64,000 bases of DNA from Piper betle (taxonomy: Eukaryota; Streptophyta; Magnoliopsida; Piperales; Piperaceae). The notes under the pieces are model-generated. The model did no database searches. It was given only the letters and a program-made list of their open reading frames with translations, and had not been told where the DNA came from. This document shows, piece after piece, positions 23,336 to 36,228 of this stretch. A program made the translations under genes and the position numbers. Where the stretch lies: positions 1 to 64,000 of the forward strand of contig JAURVB010009695.1 of NCBI GenBank assembly GCA_033002965.1. The letters run 5' to 3'. Numbering within the stretch: the first letter of the stretch is position 1; each line of letters opens with the position of its first letter.

Positions 23336-25728
23336 ATGGCCGGCCCTAGCTCCCAATTACTCAAGTTTAGTGTGAGAAGGAAGGAGGCCGTGCTTGTGAA
23401 GCCGGCGGTGGCAACGCCATATGAGTGGAAACAGCTGTCGGACATAGACGACCAAGAATCGCTCCGGTTCCACATCTCGACGATCCAGTTCTACGGGGCG
23501 GATGGGAGGATGAAGGGGAAGGACCCGGCTGCTGTTATCAGGGACGGGCTGGCCAGGGCACTGGTTCCTTACTACCCTTTAGCCGGCAGGCTGAGGGAAG
23601 GACCCAACGGGAAGCTGAGCGTGGAGTGCAACGGCGAGGGCGTCCTCTTCATTGAGGCCGACGCCGACGTTCGGCTCTCCAATTTCGGGGACGTCCTCCA
23701 CCCTCCCTTCCCCTGCTTTGACCAACTTCTCTGCGGCGTTCCTGGCTCCGATGGCATCACCGACTGCCCCTTGCTTTTGATTCAGGTACACGTTTACGGT
23801 ATAAGTTCACGAGGGTGTGAATTTGATCACAAGATCAATATACTTAATATAATAAAAATAAATAATTAACTCAATGTTTTAGTAAATGGTGCTGTATTTG
23901 TCGCTGTTTGAGTAGTTGTTTTGTTTGATTTAGGGCGAGGTGTTTGGTTGTGGTTTTAATTTTGCTTTGATATTTTAAAAGAAAAAACACAATACGTTTA
24001 GTGTTTGAGAAAAATATTGGCTCAGAAGAGTAAAGAGAACAGATTTTTTTTTCGAAGAGAAGAGATGTAATTATTTGTAAGCGGAAAATGGACATACAAT
24101 CTGTTTGTAAATTAGATTCACATAAAATTGAAGCTGATCTGACTAATATATTTTATCTATTTAATTTATAGTAAATTTAAGTTACAATATCAGTTATAAT
24201 CATTCACCCACCTTAAGTGGTATTTCGCGGACACTCAACCGTGAATAAAATTATATTTTGTTATTAAATTTAAGTTATAAATTTAGTGCATATTTATTAT
24301 TATTATTTATTTTTTAAGTTTATAAATTTATGAATCCAATTTAAAGAGTAGGAGGTATATAATTTAATTAATGTGTTTATAATATTTTTTAAATTATATT
24401 ATATATAAAAATTTTGTGAGTTCAGGCTTCAATCGGGAATGCGATTATATCTGTTATTAAATTTAAATTATAAATTATATATATTTATTATTATTAATAT
24501 TTTGGGCTCACCAATTTATAAATCCAATTGAAAAAAATAAAAAACGTATAATCTAATTAATGTGTTTGTAATATTTTTTAAATTATATTATATAAAAATT
24601 CTGTAAATGCTATTTAAGCTTTTATATTAGATCATATAAATATCCCCCAACATATTATCGAATGGATCTCGAATGACCGACCAAAATACTAAATTCAGGA
24701 TTTTTCATAAAATGAATTTCTGTTGAAAGAGATCAAAACTTAATTTTGTCAGTTCGTGAAGGTAGATTTAAAGTCGAAATGAAATCGACGGTTTGACTTA
24801 CCCCGCTTTTATATATTTTAAAGGTGACAGGGCTGGCATGTGGGGGATTCATCAGCGCCATACGACTCAACCATGCGATGAGCGACGCGACGGGGCTGGC
24901 CCAATTCTTGACGGCGTTGGGAGACATGTGCCGAGGCGCAGCGTCCCCGACTGTCCCCCCGGTGTGGCAGCGCCACCTGCTCAGCGCCCGGGATCCCCCC
25001 ACCGTGACCCGTTCCCACCCGGAGTACGACCAGGTCGACGGCAGCCTCGTCCCTTTCACCGACGCGGTCCACCGCTCCTTCTTCTTCGGCGCAGCCGAGC
25101 TCGCGGTCCTGCGGCAGCGCCTCCCCGCCACCTCCGCACCTCCTCCACCACCTTCGAGATCCTCGCCGCCTTCCTCTGGCGCTGTCGGACCACGGCGCTG
25201 CGGCTTGACCCGACTGAGAAGGTCCGGTTCATCTGCGTCGTCAACTCCCGCTTCCGGTTCCACCCGCCGCTCCCCACCGGGTACTACGGCAACGCCCTGG
25301 CCTACCCCGTCGCGGTGACCACGGCGGGGGAGCTGAGCGGGCGGCCATTGGAGTACACGCTGGAGCTAGTGAAGAAGGCTAAAAGTGAGGTGACAGAGGA
25401 GTACATGAGGTCGTTGGCGGACATGCTGGTGCTCAAGGGGAGACCACGGCACACGGTGGTGGGCACCTTCTTGGTGTCGGACTTGAAGCGTGCTGGATTG
25501 GAGGAGGTGGACTTTGGGTGGGGGAAGCCGGTGTATAGTGGCCCGGCCAGGAATGCAGTTGGGGCCAGAACGTCCACCTTCTTCATCCCCTTCAAGAACC
25601 CCAGGGGAGGGAAGGAGGGCATCCTCGTTCCCATCTGCTTGCCCCTTTCTGCGATGCGTACCTTCATCTCCCAACTCCACTCTACGGTCCAACCCCTTCC
25701 CCAGCTCAACATCCTTTCGTCTCTCTAA
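23336..25728 (+). CDS. BAHD acyltransferase, benzyl alcohol benzoyltransferase-like (one frameshift)
   Basis: Cytosolic acyl-CoA-dependent O-acyltransferase that makes esters of alcohols such as benzyl alcohol or hexenol. Exon 1 is 23336-23785 (150 codons), exon 2 24824-25728. The start is the first in-frame ATG, in GCCATGGC context; the frame is open upstream only from a [11 protein letters not shown] and PYYPLAGRL mark the N-terminal half. The catalytic HxxxD is HAMSD (residues 167-171, 24872-24886), and the C-terminal structural motif is DFGWG (25510-25524). Expected length is about 451 residues, normal for the family. One base is missing near 25130 (after the RLPA codons), so the reading frame shifts for the last 200 codons. 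As written the protein would end aberrantly near 25318. The flanking frames are otherwise clean, which suggests a very young mutation or a sequencing error. Codon third positions are strongly G/C. Confidence 0.9.
23786..24823 (+). other. Single intron of the BAHD gene
   Basis: A phase-0 GT...AG intron (CAG|GTACAC ... TTTTAAAG|GTGACA) of 1038 bp, AT-rich, placed between LLLIQ and VTGLACGGF, the classic intron position in this BAHD clade. It contains a repeated segment with TTAATTAATGTGTTTATAATATTTTTTAAATT (near 24362 and again near 24550), a local duplication. Confidence 0.9.
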
Positions 25729-26265
25729 GCTATTTATATTTTTTAGACCCACTTTTAATTGTTTTTAAATGCATTTAGTTAAAAGTATTTTAAAATTATT
25801 TTTTTACTCAAGGCGAAAGTGTTGTAAAATTTATAAATTATAATTACCCTTTTTATATTTATATTTATTGATGTGGATTTTAAGCCGTTAGACCCACTAA
25901 ATTATTAGAAATAAAAGTTTTACTTAGGTATATGAGCTATATGTAGTTGATCATGTATATAAGCCTCTTAAATTTTTAATTGATGAAAGGATTATACAGC
26001 ATAGCTTGTTGGTGCTGTTTTCGAACTGCGAGTGTCAAGTTGGGATGTTAATGTTATTTTTTTACAATTTACCTTTATAATTATATTTTTATTTTGAAAA
26101 AAATAATTGTCAAGCTAATTTAGCCAGGCTCTACTCGACTTTGGCCGAGCTTGTGAGATGAATTGAGCTAACGGAGCCATCCCTTGTCCAAGGATCATGT
26201 ACCGGCACGAGAATCTTCATTGAAGAGATCGACTGTTAGCATATATTTAACGTTTCTAATTGAGT
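25729..26265 (+). other. 3' flank of the BAHD gene
   Basis: AT-rich sequence after the TAA stop. AATAAA-like signals are present but I cannot fix the polyadenylation site. No other gene is seen. Confidence 0.4.
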
Positions 26266-26485
26266 GAGTCAGTTCGTGAACATTTAGCGTTCGGCTCGGT
26301 TTGACTCGACTCGAAACTCGATATTTAAATACTCGAGTTCGAGCTTGAACTTAACTCAAACTTAGAATCTTACGAGCCGAGCTTAAGCAAGGTCGTATTC
26401 GACTCGATTCGACTCGGTTATAACTCAAACTCGTTTTGAACTCGACTCGAACACGACTCGATAAAATAATATAATAATATAGTTT

Positions 26486-26528
<43 letters not shown>

Positions 26529-26757
26529 ATAATAACAAAGAAGTGAGACAGTTGAGATGGTAAGTATTAAAGTTGATGGTTGTGGGTTCAATCTACATTT
26601 ATAGAATTTTTAAGTGAGGTACTTTTGACTTTTAATCGAGCTAATTTCGAGCTCACGAACAAGTTAGATTCGAGCTCGGGAAAATTCAAGTGTATTCGAG
26701 CTCGAGCCGAGTTCGAACAAGTTGAGTTCGGCTCGCTCGCTCGATTAGCACCCCTAA
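26266..26757. repeat. Interspersed repeat rich in GAGCTCGA/CGACTCG words
   Basis: Two arms of imperfect ACTCGA/TCGAGC repeats (26275-26460 and 26635-26755) flank a TA microsatellite (26497-26523) and a segment with GGTTGTGGGTTCAATC (about 26577), which resembles a tRNA B box. The arms are roughly reverse complements (TTCGGCTCGG... and ...GTTCGGCTCGCTCGC), so the unit is foldback-like. It is non-coding; the frame at 26580-26795 is not a gene. Class unknown. Confidence 0.5.
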
Positions 26758-27065
26758 GCATATTTACGATAACGTTCTTGTACCTCTTCTACTAAGCTGC
26801 TTCACTAATTCTTCCCATGCATTTTTTGAAAACTACATTTCACACCCTTCAAAATCTTAAATCAATCTCATGCATATATTTAACTTCAATCTATACATAT
26901 ATAGAGCAATACAACTTCTGGAACTATCTTCAAGATTTCGACTGTGAAATAATCAATTACTAGCTAATGGAGATCAAATATGATATCTCAAATCTAGCTA
27001 TAGCAAAAGGATAAACTTAAAAGAGCATCATCTAACAAAAGAGATACAAGTCGATCGTTAGGAGG
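26758..27065. other. AT-rich spacer, nothing recognised
   Basis: No open frame or repeat structure beyond short TA runs. Confidence 0.4.
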
Positions 27066-27121
27066 TGTTGGATTCGGTAATAACGATGATACATGAGAAA
27101 TCTATTAGATTTTTGACACAC

Positions 27122-27158
<37 letters not shown>

Positions 27159-28335
27159 TATATAAAAGTATATAATTGTAGCATATGCTATTAGTAGGAT
27201 TGGGCTTAAATTAAATTGATTTATTAAAGTTAAGATTAATAGATCATTAATATTTAAAGATAATATATTTATATAGAAGTATGGATAATATATGCATATA
27301 TATTTAAGATAAGTATGGATAAATATGTGTGCATATTGTTTTCGGAATCTCTAATTTATGATGGTTCAAATTAAAATTAAGAAAAATAAGGATAAATACT
27401 GGTTATGGTCTACAAATTCGCCCCGTATTTTTTCTTTCTGGTATCCCATCATCTAGAAACTCTGGCTTTGGAGAATCGATACTTAATTTAGAAGATCAAA
27501 ACCTAAAAAGTTAAGAATCATTTTACTATTATGGATTCAAATACGCTTCCGATATTAAATTTTATTTTCTTAATGATTTAATCTGAAGAAGGTTTTATTG
27601 ATGAGGTTTTTATCATCGGTATAATTTGGTTAAAAGTTAAAGTTTAACACAAGTGGTATTAGATCATTGAGGATTAATTTGATTTGTGTTTAATTTTGGA
27701 TCACCCAACTTCGACATGCAATTTGGATGATCAAGATTCAAAAAAAGATAGATCCTAAAATAAAAACAGTCTTGTTCCATATTACATCCAGATCTAATGA
27801 TTCAGGCATGATGATTAATCAACCAACCATGGGGTAACCCATTTATATTGCTTATGTCTTCAACCCACTGGCAATAACCTAAATTTGGCAGTCGATGGGT
27901 AAAGAAAATACAAGCAATTGTATATAGGATATGTGTTCTCACATTAAGATCCTATTTTAGCAAAATATCAAATGAGGAAAATAAAGTTATAAAAAGAAAA
28001 AAGGTTATAATTTCATAAATTTCTAAATAAAGATATTTTTATAACTTTTTCAATTTTATGTTATTTACATTTGGGGTTATTAAATTCAAATTATGGTTCA
28101 ATTATAATTAATATTTTAGAATTTATTAATGACTTCAAAATGCTACCAAAGTAGTTTTTTTGTAAAAAATTAGTTTATTTTAAAATATTTAGACAGTTGT
28201 GGGTATATAATTCATGTGAATATTAATCGGCCTAAAAGAAGGTTAATATTTGACAGAATTATATATTTATTTATGGTAATAAATATGGGATAATTATCAA
28301 GATTCTGTGTGAATAATAAATCGGCCCAAAGGAAT
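27066..28335 (+). mobile_element. Truncated copia copy: LTR plus leader (element D)
   Basis: The LTR (27066-27649, TGTTGG...AACA) carries the CTGGTATCCCATCAT and ACGCTTCCG blocks shared with elements B and C. It is followed by a degenerate PBS (AGTGGTATTAGATC) and the leader with two hairpin-repeat units (near 28225 and 28320). The element stops abruptly at about 28335, where a large-LTR copy begins; gag-pol is absent. TA runs at 27120-27163 enlarge its LTR. Confidence 0.8.
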
Positions 28336-29056
28336 TTGTGGCACTACATATCTCCATACTATTCACTCTCTAATTCGTAAAATCCGTAAAAATACACGTA
28401 CTTATATAGTAGGTTTAGAGAAGATGCTTGTATTATATATTTCTGGAGCTTAAGTTTAAAAACCAAGAAGAGATCTCATCCTTGTAGTTTTATTAAATAT
28501 GTGTAGAAAACACGGCTAAATGGCTTGACATCTGAGGGATCTGATAAAAGGCCGCCGATGTCGCCCTACGTCTAAAACACGATTAAACTCGATACGTAAG
28601 GAATCAAGCAAAGATCAAACAAAGGGAGAGTCCTACGGACTTGTGGGCTAAGCTCCAACCGCATAGACACATCTAGGGTGAGCTCAGAGTTTGTAACCTA
28701 CATCGAAATCCACTCCTAAGTAAAATATTGATGTCTCTATATGATGCATGCTGCTCATATCATCAATATATCCTTATAAAAAATAATGCTAACAAACGTA
28801 TAACTAAACACGTGGACATAAGTAATAAATAATTAGATAAATAATAAATACATGAACATAAATAATACTTTAATCATAAAATAATAATATAATTACACTA
28901 TATAAATAAACAGGTAAACACGAGTAAATATCATATACACTCGTGTTAGTAAACATATATATATTGTAAATAATACTTTGATCATAAAATAATAACATAA
29001 TTATACTATATAAATATATATATAAACACGAGTAAATATCATATACACTCATGTTA

Positions 29057-29094
<38 letters not shown>

Positions 29095-30480
29095 ATAATT
29101 CCTTAAATAAATAAATAAATAGTTAGCACTCATTAATCATGAATAATAATAATATAATAGTTATAAAATACAATAATCCATAATTAAATACAAATAAATA
29201 ATAACATATACATGAACAAATAAATAAATAAATAAATACAATTTAGTAAACATAAAAAAGACTAATATTAATAAATAAATATGTCATTATTAATAATAAA
29301 TAATCATATAAACATGAATTATAATCAATAAATACACGAATAACAAGAAATAAATAATAAATAAAGAAAAATAATCATAACATCTAAACATACTAAATCA
29401 TGTGAATATGTATCTAAACTAATATAAAGGTTCTCAAATTATCGAAAATGGTTAAAAAATAACCGAAAATGGCTGAAAATAAGGTGAACCTGACCGAACC
29501 GAGCTGAACCAAACTAAGTTGGACTGAGTCAACTTGGTTTGGACTGAGTCAACTTGGTTTCGATTAACTGAAAAATGGGTTGGGTTGACTAGGCAAACAT
29601 GAGCTGGACTGATGGACACGAACATGGGCTCGGACTAGCGAACTGGGGCACAGCCAGGCGGACGAGGACGTAGACAAGGGTAGTCGAAAGTCGGATGCTA
29701 CACCGGCAAACGGGCTGGACGGGAAGCGGCGGTGCCCCTTGTCGAAAAATGCAGACGACAACGCGGATGGGGTCAACGTCGGTCGAGATCAATAGGGGCA
29801 TCATGGCAGAGGTGCTGGTGGTGATGATCAGTTGAGTCAGGCCATTGGCTAGCCAAAAACGGCCGGAAAGAAGGTGGAATTGCCACAAGTGCGGATGCAT
29901 CGCCAGCGGCGATTGCGGCCATGACGGTGGTCGTAGGTTGTCTCAAAATAGAGATATGAGCAAGATGAAACTGTGTAGGTGGTCAGATTGGCTAGTTGTA
30001 GCTCACCGGCGCTAGAAAATAGCCCGAACTGCGGCGACGATGGCGTCGAAAACTGGCTTAAAACTCCTCGCCGGTGGCGATGATTGTCATGAGTAGTACA
30101 AATAGAAAGCCGGCTAGGAAGGGTCATAGGGGTGCCGGTCCGGTGGCAAGGGGCAGGCCGGAGACTAATCGGCAACAAGCCAAAGTGGTGGCAGCGGTAA
30201 TGGTGTAAAACTCCAAAATTACGAAAAATCTATGGAAAAATAACATGGTGAAGCCACAACTGACATGGATGGCTCAGATCTTGCCATGTGGCATAATCTA
30301 AACACCCGACAACTGGTGGCTTAGTGGGGCCCACTTATGGATATATGCATTATATATGTGAACGGAAAGCTCAGATCAAGACCGTCAAAAGTCAAAACTG
30401 ACTCAAATCCTAAAAGTGATTCTATAGGTTGGAATCAATGAAATAATGCTAAATGGGCCTCTAACTCTAAACACAATCAA
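28336..30480 (-). mobile_element. Large-LTR family copy (AAAT-rich subtype), truncated
   Basis: Minus-strand block whose left part matches 19346-19640 and whose right part matches 45600-47000. It holds an AATAAATAA-rich section (28800-29380), a CTGAACC-rich section (29460-29560), a GC-richer segment (29560-30180) and the GATCTTGCCATGTGGCA...GCCCACTTATGGATATATG block. It breaks off at about 30480 against the hAT relic, before its own TGTAAAAC terminus. Overlapping frames at 29564-30178 are in the GC-richer segment and show no domain. Confidence 0.5.
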
Positions 30481-30486
30481 GCTAGG

Positions 30487-31090
30487 AAAAATAGTTTAGC
30501 TCTAGTATTTGTATGTGTACTAGATCCAAGATATAAATTGAGAAGAGATCGAATTTGTTTTCCACAAACTTTATCATTCTGAATCAACTTTTCAAGCTTA
30601 TATGAAAAAGGTTGAAGATGCTTTAAAAAGGGTATATAAATTCTATGAGAACAAATTGAAGAATAGTTTGCATCATGATTACTTTCTTGAAAATAAAAGT
30701 GATGATAAAATGCTCACCGACGATGAAAAATTTGAAAGATTTATAAATTCTCGTGAATAGTTTCATGTGAAGAAATAAGATGTAGATGCATATCTTTAAC
30801 AATAAAGAATGAGAGTTGATTATGGAATGCATTTCGATGTTTTGGATTATTGAAAAATCGCTTCCTTAAAATAGAAAACCTTAAAGGCCATGACAAAGAT
30901 ATCTTAACAATTCCACTTTCTTCAATATCGTAAGAATCTACTTTTAATACGTAGTGAGAGAGTTATCGGTGATTATTGTGGCAGTTTGAAATCGAACAAA
31001 ATTAAAGCTTTAATTTGTGCTCAAGATTAACTACATTTATGGTATTGTGAAGAGAGCGAAGATGAGGATAATGAGAACTTAGGTAATGAT
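30487..31090 (+). pseudogene. hAT transposase C-terminal relic
   Basis: A plus-strand frame reads SLALVFVCVLDPRYKL at about 30493-30540, the conserved block of plant hAT transposases. Next come YENKLKNSLHHDYFLEN, an FDVLDY segment matching the DILDWW block (about 30833), an ESTF remnant of the SESAFS block (about 30937) and VIGDYCGSLKSNKIKALIC (about 30963-31020). These are in the order of the hAT dimerisation domain. At least seven stops and several in-frame losses make it non-functional. No terminal inverted repeats or 8-bp duplication were identified. Confidence 0.8.
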
Positions 31091-32305
31091 TTAGATTGTA
31101 CATGTTACTCCCTTGCTATTTATTAATGAATATTACCTCTTCTTATTTGTATTGGCATGATTGTGTCTTTAGATTAATTTTATATTCAATTTTTCAGATC
31201 CAAAAGTGAAATTAAATTTTTTAATATATACTTATAGTAGTTTGTTTTTGTAGCACATATTCAAACCCAAAGCATATTTAAAATTTTAATATTTACTTCG
31301 ATTAATTGTTATAGCTTTGGTAAATTATTAAAATATATCCATGAACTTTTAATTTAAAATTTTTTTATTGAGTTAAACAAGAAGACTAGTATATATTTAT
31401 TCCTTTGACAAAATTTATTTTTTATTTAATCTAACATCTCACAATTGATGATATCCGTTATTTTTTTTCCGAAACGAAGGCTAGATAAAACCTATCTAAA
31501 TATAAATAAAGGATATAAAATATAAATTTTTGATAACTTTCTTTTAATTTTAGGTTTACAGTTCTAAGAGTTTTATTTTTTTGAAAACGTATATTGTTAA
31601 ATGGTGCCTTTAAGTATTTTGTAAAAAAAATTAAAACATGGTTAAAACTAGAAAAAAACCTTTTATTATTGAAAAAAATTATATAAATACATTAATAAAT
31701 TATTTTTGCTAATTTTAATTTTTATAATTATATATTTTCTCTCAAACGAATTACTTTCAAGTTTATGATCGAGTTGGTTTCAAACTCCTAAACGAACCGG
31801 TTTCAAGTTCCCAAACAAATTAATTTCAAAGCTTCCAAAAGAAAAAAAATTTCAAACTCCCAAACGAACTAGTTTCAAATTCCCAAACAAACTAGTTTTG
31901 AGCTCCTCAAAACTTAACAATTTAAATGTACTCAATCTCAAGTCGAACTTGAACAACATAAAAATATTTGAGTTAATTTTGAACATATGCCCTCAAAACT
32001 TGTTACCTTCGAACAAACTTCAAACTATTCAAATCAAATTCGAACACAAGCTACACTCGCTCGTTTAACCCTACTCACAATTGAATTCATTAATGTCAGA
32101 TGTTGCTCAACGTCCATGTACATCAGATCCATCACATCCATTTGTAGCAAGCCTATCTAATCATATTGTTTCTTATCATTTGGTTGGGTTATGATAATTG
32201 TCATCATACAACCGGGCTACAAGTTGCGACATTAATATATCGCTGGAGTAACGATATAAGAAATAACCCGCTACTATAATCTTAACAAGAGAGAAGACAG
32301 ATGGA
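31091..32305. other. AT-rich intergenic DNA with a short tandem repeat
   Basis: No gene. Between about 31740 and 31905, five or so imperfect units of about 22-25 bp (CAAACGAACTAGTTTCAAA type) follow each other, then CGAAC-rich words similar in style to the repeat at 26266-26757. Confidence 0.5.
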
Positions 32306-32530
32306 TTAGATTGGCTTGCTAGCTGTGGAGTGAGCTGCATCTAATATGCTTGGATGATGATACAATGATTTGATCATCAATATTTTTTGGGAAAATAAAT
32401 CTGGTTCGATTAAGCAGCCAATCAAAGCAAAATTACCAAGCAAAAAATTACCCAATGTTGGCATATAAATTCCAGTTTGCACCACCATAATGAGTTCATC
32501 AAGTCTGCGGTAATGGAATTGCTTTGGGGT

Positions 32531-35500
32531 TCAGAACTGGAACTGCATCTCCTTAGTGTAACCAAGTTCATCAAGGTGAGCGGCCATAGCTTTGTTCATG
32601 GGTGGAGGACCGCATCTCAAAATCTGCATGTTTCAGCATAAGGGTAATTCTTTGTAGGTTATTTCAGAAGCATGACTCTTTCATTTCAATTTACCTGGAT
32701 GCCAGCTTTTGGAGGCGGGCAGTGAATTTGAATCATTTCTTTAGAAACAAAACCAACACCACCATTCCATTCTTCCGGAGGCTGTTACCAAAATTACACC
32801 CAAATATTACTGACAAAGTACAGAATGATATTTTCTTATATTCCAAATCATTTTCGAATCACAAATTTTTCTATAAGTATAAGGTGTTAGGGAGAAGAAT
32901 CCTACAATATTTACCATTGACAATAATAATAGATAAAGCCTTAACAACTGATGTCTTATAATTTTATAAAAAAACTTAATTGATTTGTCCTATCAAGCAT
33001 TTAGCTGATTGTGATTGGAGGATAAATGTTCTTGACCTGATTGAGGACATAGTAAACTTTGAAGCGACCCGGGTAATCACTAGCTAAACTGTCCAGTTTT
33101 TCCTGCAAATTAAAAGATATATTCACAATAATTTCCCCAACAACATCGCATAGGAACAACCATATAGAGAGAAATAAAAAACAGAGTTGCTAAAACTTGT
33201 GAGTAGCTACTCATTGGCAGATGAAAAAACTTGTTATTGAGCTAGTTTAAGACCTGTCCAAGGCATAAACTCTTTTGGAAGGAGAAATCCTAAGTACATT
33301 TTATTTTCATCAAATTATAAATCACAGAAAGAGTCAATTCTAGACTCTGAAAGCACAAAAGAACAAAATAAAGTAAGGGAAAAGCACAGAAAGAGCCAAC
33401 CCTAAACTCTTAAAGCATAAAAAAAACAGAAATTTAGGGTGGGGAAGCTTGTATGTCTACAAGGTATGACCCCCCATATAGAAAAACATGATAATTTTAA
33501 AAAAGTATAAAGAATACCTTAAGAAGAATGTCCTCGAATGTGACATTGGCATAGATAAGATGGACGTTGGTGGTGTCTTTTGGATTCTCTAATATCGCTC
33601 TAGCAACCTAATAAACCAACCGAAAGCAATGTAAAACATTTTCTAAAACAACTTTAGTCAGATAGCCCAACTACAACCTCAAGATTTTAATGTTGGATCA
33701 AAATGAAAGGAAGAAACTGAGTCAACAATGTTAACGTGACAAAAAATTTTATTGATATTTCATACTTGAAACATGGGAGTGATTCCCGAGCCTCCAGCAA
33801 TCATTCCAAACTCCTCCACTTGTCCTGGCTGATACTTGAAACGACCCTGAAAATACAAATGCAAAATAAAACATGATATTAGAGAAACGCTCAGCCGCAA
33901 TGTTTTGTACATTTTCCTTAATTTACAAGAAATGACTTTCTTCAATGTTGCACCCATTTCTTCTTGTTATTTAATTGAAAATCTTGTTAGTCAAGGAGTT
34001 TAATTTGTTGCTATAAATCAGGGATCTTGTTGTGAGAGCTGTAGTTATTTTTGTATCTTGTAAAAGTAGATAATATAAAAATAATAATGGTGGTAGTTGA
34101 CCCCAAGTTTCCTTCCCAATAATCTATCCATGCTAATCTACCTATCCTATACCATTGTATCATGTCTATTTCAATTCAAATTAATAGAATTTAAAAGAAA
34201 CCTATCATTCACCATTTTATGTTGCAGGAGTAGAAATCATCTATTGAAGGCTTGGATCAAATTAGTAAACTGCAAATGGCAATGAAATAAGATAATGTAG
34301 AAGCAAATGAAGGAGAAAGAAAATTAGACTTATATGACTAAAATTCAAGAGAAACATATGCACACAATACAGACCAGAGGAATTAAGAAAACTCATTCCA
34401 GGCTCATAAGATATTTGTCAATAATTAACACTCAGTAGAATATTGTAGTGTGGCAAACAGGATTATATTATACATTTTAACCCGGTCAAATTCTTTCATA
34501 TGAATCCTGAAATCACTTGGGTACTTTCACAGTTACATACTGACAACTTTTCTAGCATTGTGATTGACTAGATACTTTATTAGAAACAACAATTTATTAC
34601 CCAAAACTAATTATTAAAAGTGTAATATATGGTTTGGAATTATTGTCATTACGGTTTCATAAATTAAGGGCACACAAATGAGATAAGATGTAAATGACAT
34701 GAATTTTTAATAGAATGCTAATGTACTAAGCTTCAATTTTCACATGTTTAAATATTCAATAAAATAAGAAACACATATATGCTAAAGATAGTTCTAAACA
34801 ATGATAATACCTTTGGTCCTTTAACAGACAGATAATCACCAACTTTCATTTCCCGAAAATGATGTGACATCCTTCCCTGTGGATACATCTGCATCAAACA
34901 TAATGATAGTTACAAAGGGAAGCCAAACAATTTTATCACTAAAGGAGTTATGTGAGAATGAATTAATGAATGGACCTTTATAACAAGCTCAAAGTATCCA
35001 ACATCTGAGTCCAAGGTCGTTGGTGTGTATGGCTTTATAACTTCTTCCCCAAGACTATCCTTCCCCCTGTTTAACTAGACGATCTCTTCTTAATAGATGG
35101 CACGAAAAATTTTGAGGACATGAAATAAAAGCCTTGTTAGCAGATCAAGCTTTTAAAACTTCTTAAAGCAAACCTGCAACTTATATGTTGTCCAATTGGA
35201 AGTCCCAACGTAGAAGTTGGAGTAGGAAGGACAAAACCAAATGAGGCCACATTGTGACTAAGTTGCCTTCTCTCCACTAGTTTGAAGTACTTAAAGTTTT
35301 CAGGATCCAAGCAACCTATAGTACTATGAAAAAGTTAGAAATCTACTTTAAATTTGAAAAAACCTTTTCCATAAGTCATCCTTTTCTCAGACAGTCACAG
35401 CATTGATAACAAGAATTATACTTCACTTCACATAAAAGAAAGTGAAGAAATAGTGTTGTCAATTGATGAAGAATATAATGATAGAAGACGAGGGTCAGCA

Positions 35501-35881
35501 AAAAGAAAAAAAAATCCCTGCATAAAAACATAACGATATCGATATGATACCGCATAAAGTAAAACAAACATTGAGTGACAATCATCATACAACTAACCAC
35601 AAAAATTCTGACTTCCCAATAATTCCATTGCCAACAAGCCAAACGTGCACGAAGGATGATAGAAATACAAAAAGAGATACCAAAAAAACCATCCACAAAA
35701 TAGGATACTTCTAAACCCTTTTACCAACCAATACACATACAAAAAAAGAAGAAGAAGAGCCAAGAAGGGACATACCTTTGGGTTTTTTGCTGAAATAAAA
35801 ATAAGTAGCGCCGGCACCAATTGCAACAAGAGCGACAGTAATAGCGAGAATCTCAAATCTAGGCGTCTGAGAAAACTCCAT
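32531..35881 (-). CDS. CBR1: NADH-cytochrome b5 reductase (CBR1-type), 9 exons
   Basis: FAD enzyme that passes electrons from NADH to cytochrome b5 at the ER membrane, supporting fatty-acid desaturation. Exons, high to low coordinate: 35881-35776, 35315-35174, 35066-34976, 34888-34811, 33846-33766, 33607-33518, 33102-33037, 32781-32695, 32623-32531. All introns are GT-AG and phases fit, giving 834 nt and 277 residues, close to the known plant enzyme. Residues 1-30 hold a hydrophobic anchor ([20 protein letters not shown]). The FAD site KPYTPTT is in exon 3, GRMSHHF in exon 4, the NADH site GGSGITPM in exon 5 and [10 protein letters not shown] in exon 9, with C-terminal MQFQF. There is no frameshift or stop. 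The start is chosen because it directly precedes the anchor. Introns 1 and 4 are the largest (460 and 964 bp). Confidence 0.96.
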
Positions 35882-36228
35882 GATCTGGACCACGAAGATG
35901 AGAGATAAGTGATGGGAGTCCAAAAATGAAAGCTTTTACATATGGTAGCCAGCGGGTAAGGAATACAGGGGACGCTAGGGGGAAGGAGGAGGAGGCGCGG
36001 GCGACAAGTAATAAGAAGAATACCCACATCGGATTCCTAAACCCCCTGTTGACTTGGACGACAAAGGCTACTGTTTTGTTTTGTTACCGTGGGCTTTACG
36101 ACCTCCTCCCCTTGTTTGGGCTCGACCTTAATCCTTTTTCCTTATTATTATATCCCATATTGCATAATATGACATCACTGCATATGTATATATACATGAA
36201 TAAATGAAAAACTAATTATATATATATA
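35882..36228 (-). promoter_or_regulatory. 5' flank of the reductase gene
   Basis: On the minus strand this region is pyrimidine-rich (CGCGCCTCCTCCTCCTTCCC, about 35980-36000) and ends in GTGGTCCAG|ATC before the ATG. It can be read as a 5' UTR with the promoter close by. Alternatively CCAG is the acceptor of a leader intron starting at 37310. I see no clear TATA box. Confidence 0.4.

Noticed and set aside
29564..30178. Possible gene in the GC-richer stretch
   Set aside because: The same stretch recurs in two other LTR-family copies (46240-46740, 48486-48949) with different stops and indels.
34097..34285. 62-codon plus-strand frame
   Set aside because: Lies entirely in intron 4 of the reductase gene on the opposite strand and has no recognisable content.
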